DNA of 64,000 bases. It comes from Marichromatium bheemlicum. Its GTDB lineage: Bacteria > Pseudomonadota > Gammaproteobacteria > Chromatiales > Chromatiaceae. The notes under the pieces were generated by a model, which saw nothing but the letters and a program-made list of their open reading frames with translations, made no database searches and was not told where the DNA came from. The stretch covers positions 124,001-188,000 of the forward strand of contig NZ_JAAXKX010000004.1 in NCBI RefSeq assembly GCF_012276755.1. The letters run 5' to 3'. The position numbers and the translations under genes were made by a program. Positions 27,073-37,521 of this stretch are shown here, piece after piece; position 1 is the first letter of the stretch; each line of letters begins with the position of its first letter.

Positions 27073-27360
27073 TCAGCGCTCGGGCTCGCAGAAGGAGCGA
27101 CACTCGGCCAGGGTCTCGAACGGGACCCGCCCCTTGCAACCGCCATAGCGGAAGGGCTTGCAGCGATTGTCACGATAGTCGTAGAAGAAGCGCGTCTGGG
27201 CCGCGCGACAGGGACCGGGATCGGGCTTTGCAAGACAACCGACGGGCAGCTCCTTGCTGGTATCGATACGCGGCTGGGCGGCGCAACCGGCCATGCAGAC
27301 GGATGCCAGCAGCAAGGTCGGCAAGACCCCAGCACGCCCGGGGAGAGGATTTGGGTGCAT
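27073..27360 (-). CDS. secreted Kunitz/BPTI-type protease inhibitor lipoprotein
   Basis: The ATG at 27360, eight bases after AAGGAG, gives 95 residues. A lipoprotein signal ends in MAGC (Cys at residue 25). The mature part is one Kunitz domain with all six cysteines at BPTI spacing: C-x8-C-x15-C-x7-C-x11-C-x3-C. Residue identities typical of the fold are GPCRA at the reactive loop, RFFYDYRDNRC and FRYGGCKG. The P1 residue after the second Cys is Arg, so trypsin-like proteases would be the expected targets. Kunitz domains are mainly animal proteins but do occur sporadically in bacteria. The gene lies between the transglycosylase and rubrerythrin genes. Its target and origin are unknown. Confidence 0.9.
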   Translation of the reverse strand: MHPNPLPGRAGVLPTLLLASVCMAGCAAQPRIDTSKELPVGCLAKPDPGPCRAAQTRFFYDYRDNRCKPFRYGGCKGRVPFETLAECRSFCEPER

Positions 27361-27452
27361 GATTGAGACTCCTTCATGCATCGCTCGATCGCCAGCGATG
27401 CCGAAGGGATTGTAACCACAGACACCGGCGACTGCCGACCGGCCGCCGTCAC

Positions 27453-27872
27453 TCAGGGGTCGAGATGAGCGAGCGCCGCGCGGAAACGGTTGATGTGGCT
27501 CTGCTCGGCACGGGCCAGGGCCTCGAACCAATCGGCGATCTCCTCGAAGCCCTCGGCGCGGGCCTGATGCGCCATGCGTGGATACATCTCCACCGACTCG
27601 ACCAGCTCACTGGCAATGGCCGCGCGCAGGTTATCGGCACTCGTCCCGATCGGTAGCCCGCTGACCGGATCGCCGACCTCTTCGAGATACTCGAGGTGAC
27701 CGAGGGCGTGTCCGGTCTCACCCTCGGCGGCGGAACGAAACAGCATGGCGATCTCGCCATAGCCCTCGACGTCGGCCTTGGCGGCGAAGTACAGATACCG
27801 ACGATTGGCCTGGGACTCGGCGATGAAGGCCCGGATCAGGCTCTGTTCGGTCTGGCTACCCTTGAGTCGCAT
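27453..27872 (-). CDS. rubrerythrin-like ferritin-fold protein
   Basis: The ATG at 27872, with GGAGG four bases upstream, gives 139 residues. The sequence is the rubrerythrin di-iron four-helix domain: LIRAFIAESQANRRYLYFAAKADVEGYGEIAMLFRSAAEGETGHALGHLEYL, then ELVESVEMYPRMAHQARAEGFEEIADWFEALARAEQSHINRF. Iron ligands (the Glu, Glu-His and Glu-His pairs) are present. The C-terminal rubredoxin domain of classical rubrerythrin is missing, so electrons must come from elsewhere. Such proteins reduce hydrogen peroxide. The gene reads toward the Kunitz gene with about 90 bp between them, possibly one transcript. Confidence 0.85.
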   Translation of the reverse strand: MRLKGSQTEQSLIRAFIAESQANRRYLYFAAKADVEGYGEIAMLFRSAAEGETGHALGHLEYLEEVGDPVSGLPIGTSADNLRAAIASELVESVEMYPRMAHQARAEGFEEIADWFEALARAEQSHINRFRAALAHLDP

Positions 27873-28197
27873 CTCGCCTCCGGCGGCAAAGCCCTGTGCT
27901 GCGTCATTGAGCCAAGCATGGGGGCGCACGGGGAGGCGAAAAAATCGCTGGTTCCAATGACGTCGATCGTCTGCAGACGATCGACGACCCGCCCTGGGCG
28001 CCGCCTCACAGCCCCTCATCACCATGCTTGCGAGCCACCGAGGACGCTGCTAAGACTGAACACAGGGGGACGCCCCAAACCGAACCACATGGGCACGTCC
28101 CCATGCACGCCGCCGGGAATCCGCGCATTGCCTGCCCCCTCCCGGGCGACAGAGCCCCCGCACCACCGCCAACGCCCGCAACCGAGGGGCTGGCGAC

Positions 28198-29031
28198 GTG
28201 CCCCGCACCGGACACCATCTCATGCACCCATCCAGTCAGGTCCCAGGGCAACCACTTCGGCTCCTGCACCTCTCCGACCCACACCTCTATGCCGCGGCCG
28301 ACGGCAGACTGCTCGGCATGCACACCCAGGCGAGCTTCGCGGCCGTCCTCGAGCACGCACTCGCAGCGGCACCAGCCCACGCCCTGCTGATCACCGGCGA
28401 CCTGACCCACGACGAGACCGCCGGCGGCTACCGCCTGTTACGCACCTATCTCGAGCGTATCCAGTTACCCTGCTACTGTATCGCCGGCAATCATGACCAT
28501 TGGCCACTGGCGCGCACCATCCTCGGCCACTTCGCCCCCCCCTCTGGCAGCATCGCGGCACTCGGCCCATGGCGGCTAGTCCTGCTCGACTCCAGCCTCC
28601 CCGGAGAGGTCCGGGGACGGATCAGCGCCGCACAACTCGACTCACTGGCGCACTGGCTGGAGACGGCGCGCGCACCGACCCTGATCTGTCTGCACCATCA
28701 CCCGATTGCCGTCGGCAGCGCCTGGATCGACGCCCTCGGTGCCGACAACGGCGACGCACTCGTCGAGCTCTGCGTCACCTACCCCCAGGTCCGAGGAATC
28801 CTCTTCGGCCATGTCCACCAGGCCATCGACCAGCGTCTCGGCACGCTCGAACTGCTCGCCGCACCGGCCACCAGCGTGCAGTTCCTGCCCCAGAGTCCGG
28901 GGTTCGCGGTCGACACCCTACCGCCCGGCTATCGTGAACTGCGGCTCTACCCCGACGGACGAATCGCCACCCAGGTGGTGCGGCTCGGTGATTACCCCGA
29001 AGGCCCCGATCCCGACGCCAACGGGTACTGA
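28198..29031 (+). CDS. CpdA/Icc-type 3',5'-cAMP phosphodiesterase-like metallophosphoesterase
   Basis: GTG at 28198 (with GAGG ten bases before) gives 277 residues; an ATG at 28222 would give 269. It has the class III cyclic nucleotide phosphodiesterase metal motifs: LLHLSDPHLYAAADGRLLGMHT, LLITGDLTHDE, CYCIAGNHDHW, ICLHHHP and GILFGHVHQAID. These supply the D-x-H, GD, GNHD, H and GHxH ligands. CpdA hydrolyses cAMP to AMP in the cytosol, which would oppose the cyclase encoded at 2776-3858. It converges with the acylphosphatase gene, with one base between the stops. Confidence 0.85.
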   Translation: MPRTGHHLMHPSSQVPGQPLRLLHLSDPHLYAAADGRLLGMHTQASFAAVLEHALAAAPAHALLITGDLTHDETAGGYRLLRTYLERIQLPCYCIAGNHDHWPLARTILGHFAPPSGSIAALGPWRLVLLDSSLPGEVRGRISAAQLDSLAHWLETARAPTLICLHHHPIAVGSAWIDALGADNGDALVELCVTYPQVRGILFGHVHQAIDQRLGTLELLAAPATSVQFLPQSPGFAVDTLPPGYRELRLYPDGRIATQVVRLGDYPEGPDPDANGY

Positions 29032-30806
<1,775 letters not shown>

Positions 30807-30813
30807 GACGTGC

Positions 30814-31374
30814 TCAACCACGTCCGGCACCACCACGCAGGGCCGCCTTGCGCCCCCAGACCCAGACGTACTGGGTACCACTGACCACCACCGTGGCCAA
30901 ACAGCCCCAGACCAACGACAGAATCACCACCTCGGGGAGCGGATAGGGGCCGGCATCCATGATCACCGCCACCACCAGCAAGATCTGCAGCAGGGTGTTG
31001 AGCTTACTCGCTGGCAGTGGCGCGGCCTCCAACGCCTCGATGCGGTAGTTGTAGAGCACCGCGCCGACCACGATCACCAGATCGCGAGACACCACGGCTA
31101 CCACCAACCACACCGGGATGATGCCGAGCGAACCAAGCACCAGGAAACTGCACACCAACAGCGCCTTGTCGGCAAGCGGGTCGAGGATACCGCCGAGCCG
31201 GGTCTGCCAGCCATAATGTTTGGCCAGAAAGCCATCGAGCCCGTCGGAGACGCCGGCGAAGGCAAACAGGACCAATGCCCAACCGAACTCGCCGACGAGC
31301 AACAGATAGACGACCGGGGCAACCGCCACCAGCCGTATCACACTGATGATATTGGGAAGATCTCTGAGCCTCAC
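30814..31374 (-). CDS. CDP-alcohol phosphatidyltransferase family protein (PgsA-like)
   Basis: GTG at 31374, seven bases after AGGA, gives 186 residues beginning VRLRDLPNIISVIRLVAV; an upstream TTG gives a longer but less natural start. The family motif D-x2-D-G-x2-A is present in SDGLDGFLAKHYG, followed by GGILDPLADK with the last two Asp. One change from the consensus is Lys after FLA where Arg is usual. Four to five membrane helices surround it. It may make phosphatidylglycerol phosphate or a related lipid in the inner membrane. It converges with hda and is divergent from purM. Confidence 0.82.
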   Translation of the reverse strand: MRLRDLPNIISVIRLVAVAPVVYLLLVGEFGWALVLFAFAGVSDGLDGFLAKHYGWQTRLGGILDPLADKALLVCSFLVLGSLGIIPVWLVVAVVSRDLVIVVGAVLYNYRIEALEAAPLPASKLNTLLQILLVVAVIMDAGPYPLPEVVILSLVWGCLATVVVSGTQYVWVWGRKAALRGGAGRG

Positions 31375-31551
31375 CTGTCTATCCTGACCCTGGGCGCCCT
31401 GCTTCAAAGCACGTCAATCTTGCGCTAGACACCTGAAAAACAGAAACTTTCTCGACCATCGCCAACATCGTCGATGCCGAGCCATGCCCGAACCTGGGAC
31501 CATTCCCCCATCCAGGCGCGCTGCATCCTACCCGAGCCCCGAGCACTCTCC

Positions 31552-31579
31552 AAGTTATAACGGGCGCTGACGGTATACA
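31552..31579 (+). promoter_or_regulatory. candidate promoter of purM
   Basis: TATACA at 31574-31579 is a good -10 box. AAGTTA at 31552-31557 is a poor -35 with a 16-base spacer. The position, 34 bases before the GTG start of purM, is appropriate. No PurR-like operator is evident. Confidence 0.35.
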
Positions 31580-31612
31580 ATCGCGCCCTGGCACACTCAA
31601 CGGAGCCCAAGC

Positions 31613-32686
31613 GTGACGCAGGATTCCACTCAAACCCCCTCCCCCTCGCTCAACTATCGCGACGCGGGTGTCGACATCGACGCCGGCGCCGAACTCGTCG
31701 AGCGCATCAAGCCGCTCGCCGCACGCACCAGTCGCCCTGGCGTGGTCACCGGGCTCGGCGGCTTCGGTGCACTCTTCGAACTGCCGCTCGACCAGTACCG
31801 CGCGCCGGTCCTAGTCTCCGGCACCGATGGTGTCGGCACCAAGCTGCGCCTGGCCATCGAACTCGATCGTCACGACGGCATCGGTATCGACCTGGTGGCG
31901 ATGTGCGCCAACGACATCCTGGTCAGCGGCGCCGAGCCGCTGTTCTTCCTCGACTACTACGCCACCGCCAAGCTCGACGTCGAGGTTGCCAGCACCGTGG
32001 TCGGCGGCATCGCCCGCGGCTGCGAGCTGGCCGGTTGCGCCCTCACCGGCGGCGAGACGGCGGAGATGCCCGGCATGTACGGCGCCGGTGACTACGACCT
32101 CGCCGGTTTCTGTGTCGGCATCGCCGAGAAGTCCGAGTTGATCCTGCCCGAGCGGGTGCGCCCCGGCGACGTGCTCATCGGCCTCGCCTCCTCCGGCCCG
32201 CACTCCAACGGCTACTCGCTGATCCGCAAGGTCATCGAGGTCAGCGGCGTCGATCTCCAGGCACCGTTCGACCAGGCCTCGCTTGCCGAGCGCCTGATGG
32301 CTCCGACACGGATCTATGTCCCCGCGATCCTGCCGCTGATCCGCACCCTACGGGTGCACGCGCTCTCGCACATCACCGGCGGCGGTCTCACCGAGAACCT
32401 GCCACGGGTCCTGCCCGAGGACACCCGCGCGGTGATCGACCTCGACGCCTGGCAGCGTCCGGCGGTGTTCGACTGGCTGCAGCAGGCCGGCGGGATCAGC
32501 GAGCAGGAGATGCTGCGCACCTTCAACTGCGGCATCGGCATGATCGTCTGCGTCGCCGCCGAGGACCACGACGAGGCCATGGCGCTGCTCGCCAACGCCG
32601 GCGAACAGGCTTGGACCATCGGTCGCATCGAGCAGGCCGAGGGCGCGCCCGAGGTGCACTACGAGGGCACGCGGACCGATGGGTGA
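31613..32686 (+). CDS. purM: phosphoribosylformylglycinamidine cyclo-ligase (AIR synthetase)
   Basis: The GTG at 31613, with GGAG seven bases earlier, gives 357 residues. PurM uses ATP to close the imidazole ring, forming aminoimidazole ribonucleotide, in de novo purine synthesis. Family features are [67 protein letters not shown] and [11 protein letters not shown]. The C-terminus overlaps purN by eight bases, so the two are translationally coupled. It is transcribed away from the phosphatidyltransferase gene. Confidence 0.96.
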   Translation: MTQDSTQTPSPSLNYRDAGVDIDAGAELVERIKPLAARTSRPGVVTGLGGFGALFELPLDQYRAPVLVSGTDGVGTKLRLAIELDRHDGIGIDLVAMCANDILVSGAEPLFFLDYYATAKLDVEVASTVVGGIARGCELAGCALTGGETAEMPGMYGAGDYDLAGFCVGIAEKSELILPERVRPGDVLIGLASSGPHSNGYSLIRKVIEVSGVDLQAPFDQASLAERLMAPTRIYVPAILPLIRTLRVHALSHITGGGLTENLPRVLPEDTRAVIDLDAWQRPAVFDWLQQAGGISEQEMLRTFNCGIGMIVCVAAEDHDEAMALLANAGEQAWTIGRIEQAEGAPEVHYEGTRTDG

Positions 32687-33344
32687 GGCGCAGCAAGCAC
32701 TCCCGGTGGTGGTGCTGATCTCAGGCGGCGGCAGTAATCTGCAGGCGCTGATCGACGGCCAGGGGCGCGGTGAGCTGCCGATCCGTATCGTCGCGGTGAT
32801 CAGCAACCGCGCCGAGGCCGGCGGGCTCGAACGCGCTCGGCGTCACGGCATCGCCACCGCGGTGCTCGATCATCGCGACTATGCCGAGCGAGCCGACTAC
32901 GATGCGGCGCTCACCGGATTGATCGCGGACTACGACCCCGGACTGGTGGTGCTCGCCGGCTTCATGCGCATCCTCACCCCGGCGTTCGTCGCCGCACACC
33001 GCGGGCGGCTGCTCAACATCCACCCCTCGCTGCTACCGAAGTACCGGGGACTGAACACCCACCAGCGCGCGCTCGACGCCGGTGATCGTGAGCACGGCGC
33101 CAGCGTGCACTTCGTCACCGCCGAACTCGACGGCGGTCCGGTGGTACTGCAGGCGCGCGTCCCGATCCATCCCGACGACGACGCCGAGCGCCTGGCGGCA
33201 CGGGTGCTGACCCAGGAGCACATCATCTACCCGACGGTGGTGCGTTGGTTCGCGCAGCGCCGACTCAGGCTCGATGACGAGGATCGCGCCTGGCTCGACG
33301 ATGAACCCCTGAGCGGTCCACGCATCCTCGAGGCCGAGGGCTGA
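32679..33344 (+). CDS. purN: phosphoribosylglycinamide formyltransferase
   Basis: The protein has 221 residues and transfers a formyl group from formyl-THF to GAR. Conserved sites are [16 protein letters not shown] (phosphate loop), [20 protein letters not shown] with the catalytic Asn and His, and [20 protein letters not shown] with the catalytic Asp. Eight bases of its start overlap the end of purM. A perfect GC-rich hairpin follows the stop. Confidence 0.96.
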   Translation: MGEAQQALPVVVLISGGGSNLQALIDGQGRGELPIRIVAVISNRAEAGGLERARRHGIATAVLDHRDYAERADYDAALTGLIADYDPGLVVLAGFMRILTPAFVAAHRGRLLNIHPSLLPKYRGLNTHQRALDAGDREHGASVHFVTAELDGGPVVLQARVPIHPDDDAERLAARVLTQEHIIYPTVVRWFAQRRLRLDDEDRAWLDDEPLSGPRILEAEG

Positions 33345-33361
33345 GACCGCCACTCGTGGCT

Positions 33362-33384
33362 GCCCCCGACGCCCCGTCGGGGGC
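33362..33384. terminator. bidirectional hairpin between purN and the GGDEF-EAL gene
   Basis: GCCCCCGAC-GCCCC-GTCGGGGGC is a perfect 9-bp stem between two convergent genes. Neither side has a U tract, so it may serve as a weak terminator or an mRNA end protector. Confidence 0.5.
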
Positions 33385-33394
33385 ACCGTGAACG

Positions 33395-35944
33395 CTAACC
33401 CTGCTCGCCCTGCTCACCCTTGACCGGCGTGCGCTGGAAACCATCGAGCTTGGCCAGGACCTGGCGCTTCATCCCGATCAGCTCCATGCACTGCAACCGC
33501 GCCGCCTCCCACTGACCATTGGCACGCAACCGTACGATCTCGGCCGAGATCTCGTACATTCGCGCCTGGAGGCGCTCGATCTCGGCGTACTCCGCGAGCG
33601 CGCCATAACGCTTGCGCCCGGCGCCGGCGAGCCAGGTGGCGAAGCGCCGCCGACACTGCTCGGTCTGGTCGTCGAGCACCGCGGCAGCACCCTCCCCGGC
33701 ATCAAGCGCTCCGATCACCTGGCGTACCCACTTGACATGATCGTACTGCGCCAGCAGCAACGGCAGATCGAAGCGCTCATCCTGCTCTCGGCGCCCCAGC
33801 AACCAGCGTGGATCGGGCTCGAAGCCCTCGAGCCAGTCATGTACCGCTTCGGCCGGCATCGGCCGGGCGATGGCATAACCCTGGGCGTAGTCACAGCCGA
33901 TACGCATCAGCATCACCCCGTGCTCCGGGGTCTCCACCCCCTCGGCGATGACCTCCTTGCCGAACACGGTCGCCAACCCGATCACCCCCTCGATGATCGC
34001 CAGGTCCTCCTGGTCCTCGAGCATGTCACGGACGAAGGAGCGATCGATCTTGAGGGTCTCGGCCGGGAGCTGCTTGAGGTAGTTGAGCGATGAGTAACCG
34101 GTGCCGAAGTCATCGAGCGCGAAGCGTACCCCCAGCGCCTGACAGGCAGTGATCACCGCGCGCATCGCCTCGACGTCCCCGAGTGCGACGCTCTCGAGAA
34201 TCTCGATCTCGAGACGCTCCGGCGCCACCCCGGGATACTCCGCAAGGATCGCTTGCAACCGCGCCACGAAATCGATGTGCTGGAAATGCCGGGTGGCGAT
34301 GTTGACACTGACACTGAGCGGGTGCCCCTGCTGGCTCCAAGCGACGAGTTGCGCCAGCGCCTCGTGGAGCACCCACTCGCCGATATCGATGATCAGCGGG
34401 CTGCGCTCGAGCAGTGGCAGGAATTCGTCCGGGGCCAGGATCCCGCGCTCCGGATGCTGCCAGCGGATCAACGCCTCGACCCCGATCACCTCGCCGGTGC
34501 GCATGTTGACCTTGGGTTGGTAGAACAACCGCAGCTCGCCATGCTGCAGGGCGCACCGCATCCGTTCGAGTTCCTGATGGTGGTGCTCGATCTTGGCCGC
34601 CGCCTCCAGGTCGAAGAGCTGATAGCGATTGCGTCCGAGCTGCTTGGCCTGATACATGGCCTGATCGGCATGGCGCAACAGGGTATCGGGGTCGACGTCG
34701 TCGAGTGGGTAGAGGGTGACACCGACACTGGCCGAGACATCGAGCACGGCATCGTCGACCTCGAAGGGGACGTCGATGGCCTGCAGCGCGCGCTCCAGCA
34801 CCCGGTCGAGTTCCTCGGTGGTGCGCAGCTCGGTGATCAGCAGCACGAACTCGTCCCCCCCGAGCCGGGCGACGGTATCGCCCCCACGCACGGTGCGCAC
34901 CAAGCGCTTGGCGATCTCGATGAGGAAACGGTCGCCGGCGTCATGACCATGGCGATCGTTGACCAGCTTGAAGTCGTCGAGATCGAGAAAGCAGATGGCC
35001 ACCAAGCGGTCGCGACGCTTGGCATTGGCCAGCGCCTGGTGCAGGCGATCGCTGAGCAACACCCGGTTGGGCAGACTGGTGAGGGCGTCGTAGTTGGCCA
35101 GGCTCTCGAGCCGACGCTGTGCCTCCTTGAGGTCGGTGATATCGGAGAACATCCCGACGTAGTGGGTCAGCACCCCATCGGCATCCTTCACCGCATTGAT
35201 CCGTAACATCTCAGGGTAGACCTCGCCGGACTTGCGCCGATTCCAGATCTCACCGCTCCACTGGCCGAACTCACGCAGCCGGTACCACATCTCCTGATAG
35301 TAGGAATCGTCCTGCAGACCGGATTTGAGCAGCGCCGGGGTGTGGCCGAGCGCCTCCTCGCGGGGATAGCCGGTGACCCGGGTGAAGGCGGCATTGACGT
35401 CGAGGATGCGGGCGCCAGCGTCGGTGATGACGATCCCCTCCTGGGCGTGATGGAAGACACTGGCGCTACGCTGCAGCGCCTGCAGCGCCCGCTGCTGCTC
35501 GCTGAGATCGCGCAAGGTCTCGACCACCGCAACCAACTGGCCTTCGGCGTCGCGAATCGGCCCAACGGTGCGTCCGAGATAGCATGCGTCGGCGCGCTGG
35601 GGCATCTCGCACCACCCCTCGACCCGCACTGCCTCGGCGGCGATATCGACCCCGGTCGTGGCACTCGGGGTATAGTGATCCCCCAGCTCCTCGCGCCGCC
35701 CCTGTACTAGGAAATCGGCCGGACAGGGTTGGGGACTGTCGAAGAAGGCGCGCCAGTGCTCCCGGGTCCCGACCACCGCCGTGGCCGCCACCCCGGTGAG
35801 TCGCTCGCAGGCGACATTCCAGACCACTACCTGGCCCGAGGCATCGAGCACGAAGGCGGGCTCCACCCACTGAGCGATCAACTCGATGGCGAACCCCTGA
35901 TCGAGCGATGGTGCCGAATCAGGGGGGCGAGAACGTTGATTCAT
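33395..35944 (-). CDS. PAS-PAS-GGDEF-EAL c-di-GMP enzyme with a CZB-like C-terminal domain
   Basis: The product is 849 residues, with no signal peptide or membrane helix. Two PAS domains (about residues 25-140 and 160-280) precede a GGDEF domain. There ARLGGDEFVLLI (about residue 357) is intact, and RGGD five residues upstream is an inhibitory RxxD site. The EAL domain has IGVEALIRWQHP (about residue 490) and LDDFGTGYSSL (about 608), so both synthesis and breakdown of c-di-GMP are possible. The last ~110 residues resemble a chemoreceptor zinc-binding (CZB) domain: YDHVKWVRQVIGAL and TEQCRRRFATWLAGAG carry the His and Cys. The two later His of that family are not where expected, so zinc binding is doubtful. 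Confidence 0.88.
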   Translation of the reverse strand: MNQRSRPPDSAPSLDQGFAIELIAQWVEPAFVLDASGQVVVWNVACERLTGVAATAVVGTREHWRAFFDSPQPCPADFLVQGRREELGDHYTPSATTGVDIAAEAVRVEGWCEMPQRADACYLGRTVGPIRDAEGQLVAVVETLRDLSEQQRALQALQRSASVFHHAQEGIVITDAGARILDVNAAFTRVTGYPREEALGHTPALLKSGLQDDSYYQEMWYRLREFGQWSGEIWNRRKSGEVYPEMLRINAVKDADGVLTHYVGMFSDITDLKEAQRRLESLANYDALTSLPNRVLLSDRLHQALANAKRRDRLVAICFLDLDDFKLVNDRHGHDAGDRFLIEIAKRLVRTVRGGDTVARLGGDEFVLLITELRTTEELDRVLERALQAIDVPFEVDDAVLDVSASVGVTLYPLDDVDPDTLLRHADQAMYQAKQLGRNRYQLFDLEAAAKIEHHHQELERMRCALQHGELRLFYQPKVNMRTGEVIGVEALIRWQHPERGILAPDEFLPLLERSPLIIDIGEWVLHEALAQLVAWSQQGHPLSVSVNIATRHFQHIDFVARLQAILAEYPGVAPERLEIEILESVALGDVEAMRAVITACQALGVRFALDDFGTGYSSLNYLKQLPAETLKIDRSFVRDMLEDQEDLAIIEGVIGLATVFGKEVIAEGVETPEHGVMLMRIGCDYAQGYAIARPMPAEAVHDWLEGFEPDPRWLLGRREQDERFDLPLLLAQYDHVKWVRQVIGALDAGEGAAAVLDDQTEQCRRRFATWLAGAGRKRYGALAEYAEIERLQARMYEISAEIVRLRANGQWEAARLQCMELIGMKRQVLAKLDGFQRTPVKGEQGEQG

Positions 35945-36010
35945 GCGTCTAAGACGACCTCATCGGATCGGCGATGCGGCCGGGGTCGGTAGCCGACCCG
36001 GCCACCCGGA

Positions 36011-36277
36011 CTAGTCAGCATCATCGGCGCCGCGTCGCTCGGCGCCAGCACCACTTCCCCCCACCCCGCTCAGCATCCGCTGGAACATGTCCCAGGAGGC
36101 CAGGGTCGTGTTCATATAGGGTTGGAAGAGCTTGAGCGGATCATAGCCCTCGGCGCCCTCGCTGATCCGCGCCCGGATCTCGTCGAGCAACTGGCGCTGA
36201 AAGGCCTCCACATCGGGCAGCCCGAACAGCTTACGCATCTCCTCCGGGGTGATCTCGACATCGACCTGGATCTTCAT
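36011..36277 (-). CDS. small conserved protein resembling DUF6489
   Basis: The ATG at 36277, seven bases after AGGAG, gives 88 residues. The N-terminus (MKIQVDVEITPEEMRKLFGLPDVEAFQRQL) resembles a family of short proteins catalogued as DUF6489, which I recall only loosely. The remainder is helical (DEIRARISEGAEGYDPLKLFQPYM; SWDMFQRMLSG) and ends in a Gly/Ala-rich, acidic tail. Phasin-like helical granule proteins are a possible comparison, without direct support. The protein is soluble and has no Cys. The gene is probably in one transcript with the upstream unknown gene at 36339-36803. Confidence 0.6.
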   Translation of the reverse strand: MKIQVDVEITPEEMRKLFGLPDVEAFQRQLLDEIRARISEGAEGYDPLKLFQPYMNTTLASWDMFQRMLSGVGGSGAGAERRGADDAD

Positions 36278-36338
36278 CTCGCATCTCCTGGCGACCTTGG
36301 CATGGAGGACGCGGCGCACCGCACCACGTCCAGGGTGA

Positions 36339-36803
36339 TCAGTGACGACGGACACTGGGCGCAGGCGGCGCCGTCGGCGCCGGTTCCTCGACGACCACCC
36401 CCGGCCGGGTCCGTCGCCCCACCAGCACGCAGGCCTGCTCGAAGGCCCGACGTGCCTCGCGCGCGTTCCACTCCCACTCCGAGGGATGGGCGCTGACCGG
36501 GAACTGCCAGTGACCAGTGACCAGCACTGGGTCGATACGGATCTCGAGCGTCCAGTCACGCCAGATGGTATCGGGCTGCGCATCCTCGACGAACTCCTGC
36601 TCGACCAAGCGGCAGTAGTTGCCGACCCGGTCGTCGGTGGCGATCGACTCGGAGAGCACCAGGGCGGTGTCGATACAGCTCTGCCAACCGGTATGAACCG
36701 CGCTGGCCGATCCCATCAGGGCATGAAAGAGCATGGCGGGCGACAGAGTGAGCGACAAGGGGGTATCCAGATCCGGATCCCCGGCGGTATCTTCTAATGA
36801 CAT
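36339..36803 (-). CDS. hypothetical protein, possibly polyhydroxyalkanoate- or granule-related by context only
   Basis: The ATG at 36803 gives 154 residues; longer frames exist but their extra residues are low quality. There is no recognisable domain. A helical N-terminal half (LTLSPAMLFHALMGSASAVHTGWQ; IDTALVLSESIATDDRVGNYCRLVEQEF) leads to a strand-rich second part (WTLEIRIDPVLVTGHWQFPVS) and a proline-rich tail. It has no signal peptide. The only hint to function is the adjacent short helical gene downstream, so the function should be regarded as unknown. Confidence 0.5.
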   Translation of the reverse strand: MSLEDTAGDPDLDTPLSLTLSPAMLFHALMGSASAVHTGWQSCIDTALVLSESIATDDRVGNYCRLVEQEFVEDAQPDTIWRDWTLEIRIDPVLVTGHWQFPVSAHPSEWEWNAREARRAFEQACVLVGRRTRPGVVVEEPAPTAPPAPSVRRH

Positions 36804-37115
36804 GCGTTTCTCAGGGTAACGAGCCGCCATGCCATCGCCGGCGACCCGATCTAGGGTGGAAGCGCACCGTGGGGCGCGCCGCTGGCGCGGACCCGACATC
36901 ACGACGACGTGCGCCGGCAGGTCTTGGAGCCAGGGTCAACGAGCGTTGCGCGGCGGCGGTCACCTCGACCACGACACACGCACCGCCGTGCCACCGCCCG
37001 GGCGTCCCGGCCGGAGCGATGGCTGATGTCACTAGTCTAAGGCGGCGCGCGCGCGAGCGGCAAATCCCGCCCCTGGCACGCCCCATCACCGTGACTGCAT
37101 CATATGGAGAGCACC

Positions 37116-37430
37116 ATGTCCGTCCTTCTCGAACTGACCATCTTCCCGCTCGACCAGGGGGGCAGCGGGGTCAGCCGCTTCGTCGCCCCGGTGGTGGCAA
37201 TGGTCCGCGACAGCGGCTACCCGCACCAGCTCGGTCCCATGGGCACCGTGGTCGAGACCGCGACCCTGCCCGAGGCGCTGGCACTGATCGAGCGCGCGCA
37301 GGCGATCCTCGACGAGATGGGCTGCGAGCGTGTCTATGCAGTGGCCAAGTTCGACATACGCAAGCGCGCCCAGGGGCGACTCGAGGGCAAGATCGCCTCG
37401 GTCGAGCATCGTCTCGGCGCCCCCGAGTGA
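37116..37430 (+). CDS. MTH1187/YkoF-type thiamine-binding protein
   Basis: The ATG at 37116, six bases after GGAG, gives 104 residues. The sequence matches the MTH1187 (thiamine-binding protein) family: LLELTIFPLDQGGSGVSRFVAPVVAMVRDSG, then HQLGPMGTVVETATLPEALALIERAQAILDEMGCERV. Members form small ferredoxin-like tetramers and bind thiamine or a related ligand. No thiamine biosynthesis gene or THI riboswitch is seen nearby. It is followed by the metallophosphoesterase gene about 90 bp downstream on the same strand. Confidence 0.82.
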   Translation: MSVLLELTIFPLDQGGSGVSRFVAPVVAMVRDSGYPHQLGPMGTVVETATLPEALALIERAQAILDEMGCERVYAVAKFDIRKRAQGRLEGKIASVEHRLGAPE

Positions 37431-37521
37431 GCGGCGCCTCGCACGCGCGCGCACCACTGGTCGCGCGCCTCACTTCCCGGTATGGTTGGCCCACCGCACG
37501 ACAGCCGGACTCGACAGCCCG

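Noticed and set aside
31408-31612. PurR-type operator or purine riboswitch before purM
   Set aside because: No conserved operator palindrome or purine aptamer pairing is visible; only a -10-like box is supported.
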